NCBI RefSeq assembly: GCF_042680125.1
Contig: NZ_JBHTNY010000088.1
Length of the DNA stretch: 10,496 bases
Direction: 5' to 3' (one strand)
Source of the DNA: Robinsoniella peoriensis
GTDB taxonomy: Bacteria > Bacillota > Clostridia > Lachnospirales > Lachnospiraceae
Shown here: one piece after another, positions 7,808 through 10,496 of the stretch
Numbering within the stretch: the stretch's first letter is position 1
Layout: each line of letters opens with the position of its first letter
Program-made: the position numbers and the translations under genes
Notes under the pieces: generated by a model
Seen by the model: the letters and a program-made list of their open reading frames with translations, nothing else
Database searches by the model: none
What the model was told of the DNA's origin: nothing

Positions 7808-8848
7808 TTGGATAAACAAATAATAGGCTATATTTATACAAATCATTTACCCGGGCTTACGGTTGAAGATGCAAAGATGCTTTCCATTTTAAACCTCTCT
7901 TTTGGAAAGATTGAAAACGGAAATGTAATCTGTGATCTGGAAGAATATCGGGACTGTCTCTTAAAGATCAGAAAAGAAAGCCCGGATTTAAAAATGGTGC
8001 TGTCCGTTGGCGGATGGGGAGCAGGGGGCTTTTCCGAAACAATGGCAACAGATGCCGGAAGAAAACAATTTGCCCGGTCCGCACGGAATCTGGTTGAACG
8101 GTACCAGCTGGACGGGATTGATATTGACTGGGAGTATCCTTGTATCGGAATCAGTGGAATTAAATCTTCCGGGGAGGATAAGGAAAATTTTACACTTATG
8201 CTAAAAGAGCTTCGGCTCAGTCTGGATCAGATAGAAGACCGCCATTGTCTTCTGAATATTGCCGGCGGAGGGGGAAACTATTTCCTGCGGTGTACTAATA
8301 TGGGGGAAGCGTCAGCATATCTGGATTATGTTCAGATTATGACTTATGACCTGAGGGGCGGATTTACCATTGAGACTGGACACCACACGAACCTGTATGA
8401 CAATCAGGCAGATCTGATGGATGTCAGTACGGACCGGGCAGTGCAGGCTTATCTAAAAGCAGGTGTACCAGGGGAGAAGCTGGTGATTGGGGCAGCCTTT
8501 TATTCCCGGATGTGGAAAGGGGTTCCGGATGCCAATCACGGATGGATGCAGATGGCGGAGTCTACCGGCGGATATGGGCCGGATTACGGGGAGCTTGCTG
8601 ACCGGTATATTGATAAAAACGGATTTAAGCGCTATTGGGATGATGAAGCAAAAGCACCATGGCTGTTTAACGGAGATACGTTTATCAGCTACGAAGATGG
8701 GGAATCCATCAGATGTAAGGCGGATTATGTAAAAGAGCATGGTCTGGCAGGAATGATGTTTTGGGAATACAGCTGTGATTCGACGAAAACCCTCACCAGG
8801 ATTATCCGGGATTCGTTTTGTAATTCCAGCGTGGCACGTTTGCAGTAA
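7808..8848 (+). CDS. GH18 chitinase / endo-beta-N-acetylglucosaminidase-like enzyme
   Basis: This 346-residue single-domain GH18 enzyme would cleave beta-1,4 bonds next to GlcNAc by substrate-assisted catalysis. The motifs are strong: SVGGWG (66-71) on strand 3, the catalytic DGIDIDWE (102-109) with Glu109 as acid, MTYDL (178-182), and FWEYSCD (318-324) with the barrel-end Trp319. There is no signal peptide, carbohydrate-binding module or membrane segment, so it is probably cytoplasmic and works on imported oligosaccharides, perhaps the GlcNAc-GlcNAc core. The start is weak: TTG at 7808, with no Shine-Dalgarno nearby, only 8 nt after the mannosidase stop. The first barrel strand (IIGYI) begins at residue 5, so little can be missing upstream, and translation probably depends on coupling to the mannosidase. 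The DIDWE form is chitinase-like. Whether it attacks N-glycan cores or chitooligosaccharides cannot be decided from sequence. Confidence 0.88.
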   Translation: MDKQIIGYIYTNHLPGLTVEDAKMLSILNLSFGKIENGNVICDLEEYRDCLLKIRKESPDLKMVLSVGGWGAGGFSETMATDAGRKQFARSARNLVERYQLDGIDIDWEYPCIGISGIKSSGEDKENFTLMLKELRLSLDQIEDRHCLLNIAGGGGNYFLRCTNMGEASAYLDYVQIMTYDLRGGFTIETGHHTNLYDNQADLMDVSTDRAVQAYLKAGVPGEKLVIGAAFYSRMWKGVPDANHGWMQMAESTGGYGPDYGELADRYIDKNGFKRYWDDEAKAPWLFNGDTFISYEDGESIRCKADYVKEHGLAGMMFWEYSCDSTKTLTRIIRDSFCNSSVARLQ

Positions 8849-8907
8849 AGGCACCGTGAGTTCGGGACGGGGAATCACTAAGCAAAAGAAAACAGGAGGA
8901 TATTACG

Positions 8908-10197
8908 ATGGTTCCACAATGGTTTAGGGATGCAAAGCTTGGAATATTTATTCATTACGGCATATATGCGGTTAACGGTATAGCGGAGTCCTGGTCATTT
9001 TATAATAAACGGATTTCCTATGAGGATTATATGAAACAGCTGGACGGTTTTACGGCTTCAAAATTTGACGGGGAATACTGGGCAGATTTAATTGCAGGCA
9101 GCAGAGCAAAATATGCAGTGCTAACCACAAAGCATCATGACGGCGTGGCTCTGTTTGATACAAAATACAGTGATTTAAGTGTGGTAAAGAAAACACCGGC
9201 GAAACGGGATATTGTGGATGAATATGCCAAAGCAATCCGCAAAAGAGGAATACGTGTGGGAATGTATTATTCTTTGCTGGACTGGTCACATCCAGACTAT
9301 GCTTCTGTCTATGAGGGAGGTGTTATTCCTGAGGATCTGTCTAAGGTAAATCCGTTTTCCAATCCGGTTGACGGAATCCAGGATGAAGAGGCATGGCAGC
9401 GTTTTCTGGACTTTAATAAAAACCAGCTCTCAGAAGTACTTGGAAATTATGGGGCGGCGGATCTTATCTGGTTTGATGGGGACTGGGAAAGAAGTGCATC
9501 CCAATGGGGACTGCCGGAATTTAAGGAGTATCTGAAAAGTTTTAACCCTGAACTGGTGGTTAATTCCAGGTTATGCGGTTACGGAGATTATAAAACGCCG
9601 GAGCAGGGATTGCCGATTACCAGACCGGAAGGGGCCTGGGAGTTCTGTACTACCATAAATGATTCCTGGGGGTATGCCCCGGATGATCATCACTACAAAA
9701 GCCTGAACCAGATTATACGGATGTTTTGTGAATGTATCAGCATGGGCGGAAATATGCTCCTGGACATAGGGCCAAAGGAAGACGGAACAGTAGATCCCAG
9801 ACAGGAAGAAATTCTTTTGGGACTCGGAAAATGGATCAGTGAGCACGAAGAGGCTGTATTTGGAACGAAAGAAGGGATTATGATCCGCTATTATCCGGGA
9901 GGAAGCACTGTTTCCATGGATGGGGAAACACTGTATTTATTTGTGCAGGATAAACCCCGTGAGAATATAAGTATAAAAGGATTGTGCAATAAAATACGGA
10001 AAATTACTGTACTTCACTCCGGAAAAGAGCTTGCCTATGACGTACACGGCGGCGTGCCCTGGTTCCACATTCCTGGAATTACGTGGATTTATATGAATGA
10101 AAAAGACTGCCATGAACAGGTTACTGTACTGAAAGTGGAATTAGAAGGAAAAGTGGAAATGTATGGGGGCAGCGGGGCTGTGGTGACCCATAATTAA
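8908..10197 (+). CDS. GH29 alpha-L-fucosidase, second and divergent copy
   Basis: This 429-residue GH29 enzyme is the last gene of the operon. The ATG at 8908 follows AGGAGG (8894-8899) at an ideal 8-nt spacing. The barrel begins almost at the first residue: WFRDAKLGIFIHYG (5-18), then TTKHHDGVALFD (73-84). The predicted nucleophile is Asp190 in LIWFDGDWE. TPEQ (230-233) and AWEFCTTINDSWGY (243-256) line the active site, and DIGPKEDG (286-293) closes the barrel. A beta-rich C-terminal domain spans about 320-413. It has no signal peptide and no N-terminal extension. It differs from the first fucosidase throughout, including HYG for HWG and a different region around the predicted active-site Glu (WEFC against WESC). 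It is therefore not a recent duplicate and probably has another linkage preference. The 59-nt gap before it and its own strong ribosome binding site suggest independent initiation on a shared transcript. Confidence 0.93.
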   Translation: MVPQWFRDAKLGIFIHYGIYAVNGIAESWSFYNKRISYEDYMKQLDGFTASKFDGEYWADLIAGSRAKYAVLTTKHHDGVALFDTKYSDLSVVKKTPAKRDIVDEYAKAIRKRGIRVGMYYSLLDWSHPDYASVYEGGVIPEDLSKVNPFSNPVDGIQDEEAWQRFLDFNKNQLSEVLGNYGAADLIWFDGDWERSASQWGLPEFKEYLKSFNPELVVNSRLCGYGDYKTPEQGLPITRPEGAWEFCTTINDSWGYAPDDHHYKSLNQIIRMFCECISMGGNMLLDIGPKEDGTVDPRQEEILLGLGKWISEHEEAVFGTKEGIMIRYYPGGSTVSMDGETLYLFVQDKPRENISIKGLCNKIRKITVLHSGKELAYDVHGGVPWFHIPGITWIYMNEKDCHEQVTVLKVELEGKVEMYGGSGAVVTHN

Positions 10198-10238
10198 AAG
10201 TGTTGTTATAAGTATTTTGAATTCAAATGAAACAGAGG

Positions 10239-10272
10239 CTCATTGCAAAGTAAAAATTGCAATGAGTTTTTT
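10239..10272 (+). terminator. Intrinsic terminator of the glycan operon
   Basis: A perfect 10-bp stem pairs CTCATTGCAA (10239-10248) with TTGCAATGAG (10257-10266) around an 8-nt loop and is followed directly by six Ts (10267-10272). It lies 41 nt after the last fucosidase stop. The opposite strand lacks a comparable T-tract, so it works in the + direction. It also appears to serve as the landing site of the adjacent group II intron. Confidence 0.92.
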
Positions 10273-10276
10273 CATG

Positions 10277-10420
10277 GTGTGCCAAGCATGGCACTAATCT
10301 AGCTGGTGCAAGTCCAGTCGCGGGTATTTACCGCCAAGCGTAGCGAACCACAAGTTGGTATCAGTAATGGTATGGATGAAGGAAGTGGTGTAGCAAAGTT
10401 CTTGAGCCTACGTACAGAAA
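10277..10420 (+). mobile_element. 5' end of a group II intron, interrupted by an IS
   Basis: The sequence begins GTGTGCC, a typical bacterial group II intron 5' end. The first helix pairs GTGCCA (10279-10284) with TGGCAC (10289-10294) around AGCA. Next comes CTGG (10303-10306) paired with CCAG (10314-10317), in the context CTAG-CTGG-TGCAAGT-CCAG. A later stretch, TGAAGGAAGTGG and then GCAAA (about 10377-10400), matches the order of domain I elements I recall from the Oceanobacillus iheyensis group IIC intron. The visible domain I ends at about 10420, where an IS3-type end begins, so the intron is split here. Whether the rest resumes beyond the IS is outside the window. The insertion 10 nt after a terminator stem is what group IIC introns prefer. 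Confidence 0.85.
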
Positions 10421-10496
10421 TGGATTGTCAACATTTATTTAGACAACTTTTTTAAGGTTAGTAAGGCGATATTCTTTCGGTGTCAAATAGCCTAGT
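10421..10496 (-). mobile_element. Terminal part of an IS3-family insertion sequence
   Basis: The element begins at the TG of TGGATTGTCAAC, where intron-like sequence stops. IS3 elements typically have TG...CA ends, and this end contains the imperfect palindrome TTGTC...GACAA. The transposase reading frame comes in on the minus strand and stops 18 nt inside this end, the usual compact IS arrangement. Only 76 nt are visible; the other end and the target duplication lie outside the window. Confidence 0.75.
10439..10495 (-). CDS. IS3-family transposase OrfB, C-terminal fragment
   Basis: On the minus strand the last 18 codons and a TAA read LGYLTPKEYRLTNLKKVV. The motif G(Y/L)(L/S)TP.(E/Q)YR near the C-terminus is characteristic of IS3-family OrfB transposases, which carry an rve-type DDE integrase domain and move the element by cut-out-paste-in circles. 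Only the C-terminal tail is in the window, so the DDE residues and any frameshift between OrfA and OrfB cannot be checked. It converges with the glycan operon and is separated from it by the terminator and the intron fragment. Confidence 0.75.
   Translation of the reverse strand, partial: LGYLTPKEYRLTNLKKVV

Overview
The window looks like part of a gut Firmicutes chromosome, most likely Lachnospiraceae. This is inferred from strong AGGAGG ribosome binding sites, a large LplA/LipO-type sugar-binding lipoprotein, cytoplasmic glycosidases without signal peptides, and nearby group II intron and IS3-type sequences. I cannot name a species.

Layout: positions 1 to about 82 are the 3' end of a group II intron (domains V and VI), reading on the + strand. 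Six genes follow, all on the + strand and closely spaced (24, 30, 42, 8 and 59 nt apart). They are a sugar-binding lipoprotein of an ABC transporter (141-1784), a GH29 alpha-L-fucosidase with an unusual N-terminal tandem repeat (1809-3347), a GH20 beta-N-acetylhexosaminidase (3378-5252), a GH2 beta-mannosidase (5295-7799), a GH18 chitinase/endoglucosaminidase-like enzyme (7808-8848) and a second, divergent GH29 fucosidase (8908-10197). A strong intrinsic terminator closes the operon at 10239-10272. Five bases after its T-tract, at 10277, the 5' end of a second group II intron begins. About 144 nt into that intron lies the end of an IS3-family insertion sequence, whose transposase C-terminus is read on the minus strand and runs off the window.

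Function: the lipoprotein would capture an oligosaccharide outside the cell. Five enzymes with no visible secretion signal would then remove alpha-fucose, beta-GlcNAc and beta-mannose in the cytoplasm, with a GH18 enzyme available for a GlcNAc-beta1,4-GlcNAc bond. This set of activities fits a fucosylated N-glycan core or a similar host glycoprotein glycan (Man-beta1,4-GlcNAc-beta1,4-[Fuc]GlcNAc). The individual families are clear from catalytic motifs; the shared substrate is an inference. The permeases, ATPase and regulator such a system needs are not in the window and may lie upstream of the left intron.

I saw no tRNA, rRNA, CRISPR array, phage or defence system. The most distinctive features are the operon being bracketed by two group II intron ends in the same orientation, the intron placed just after the operon terminator and then hit by an IS, and the hexapeptide repeat at the front of the first fucosidase.
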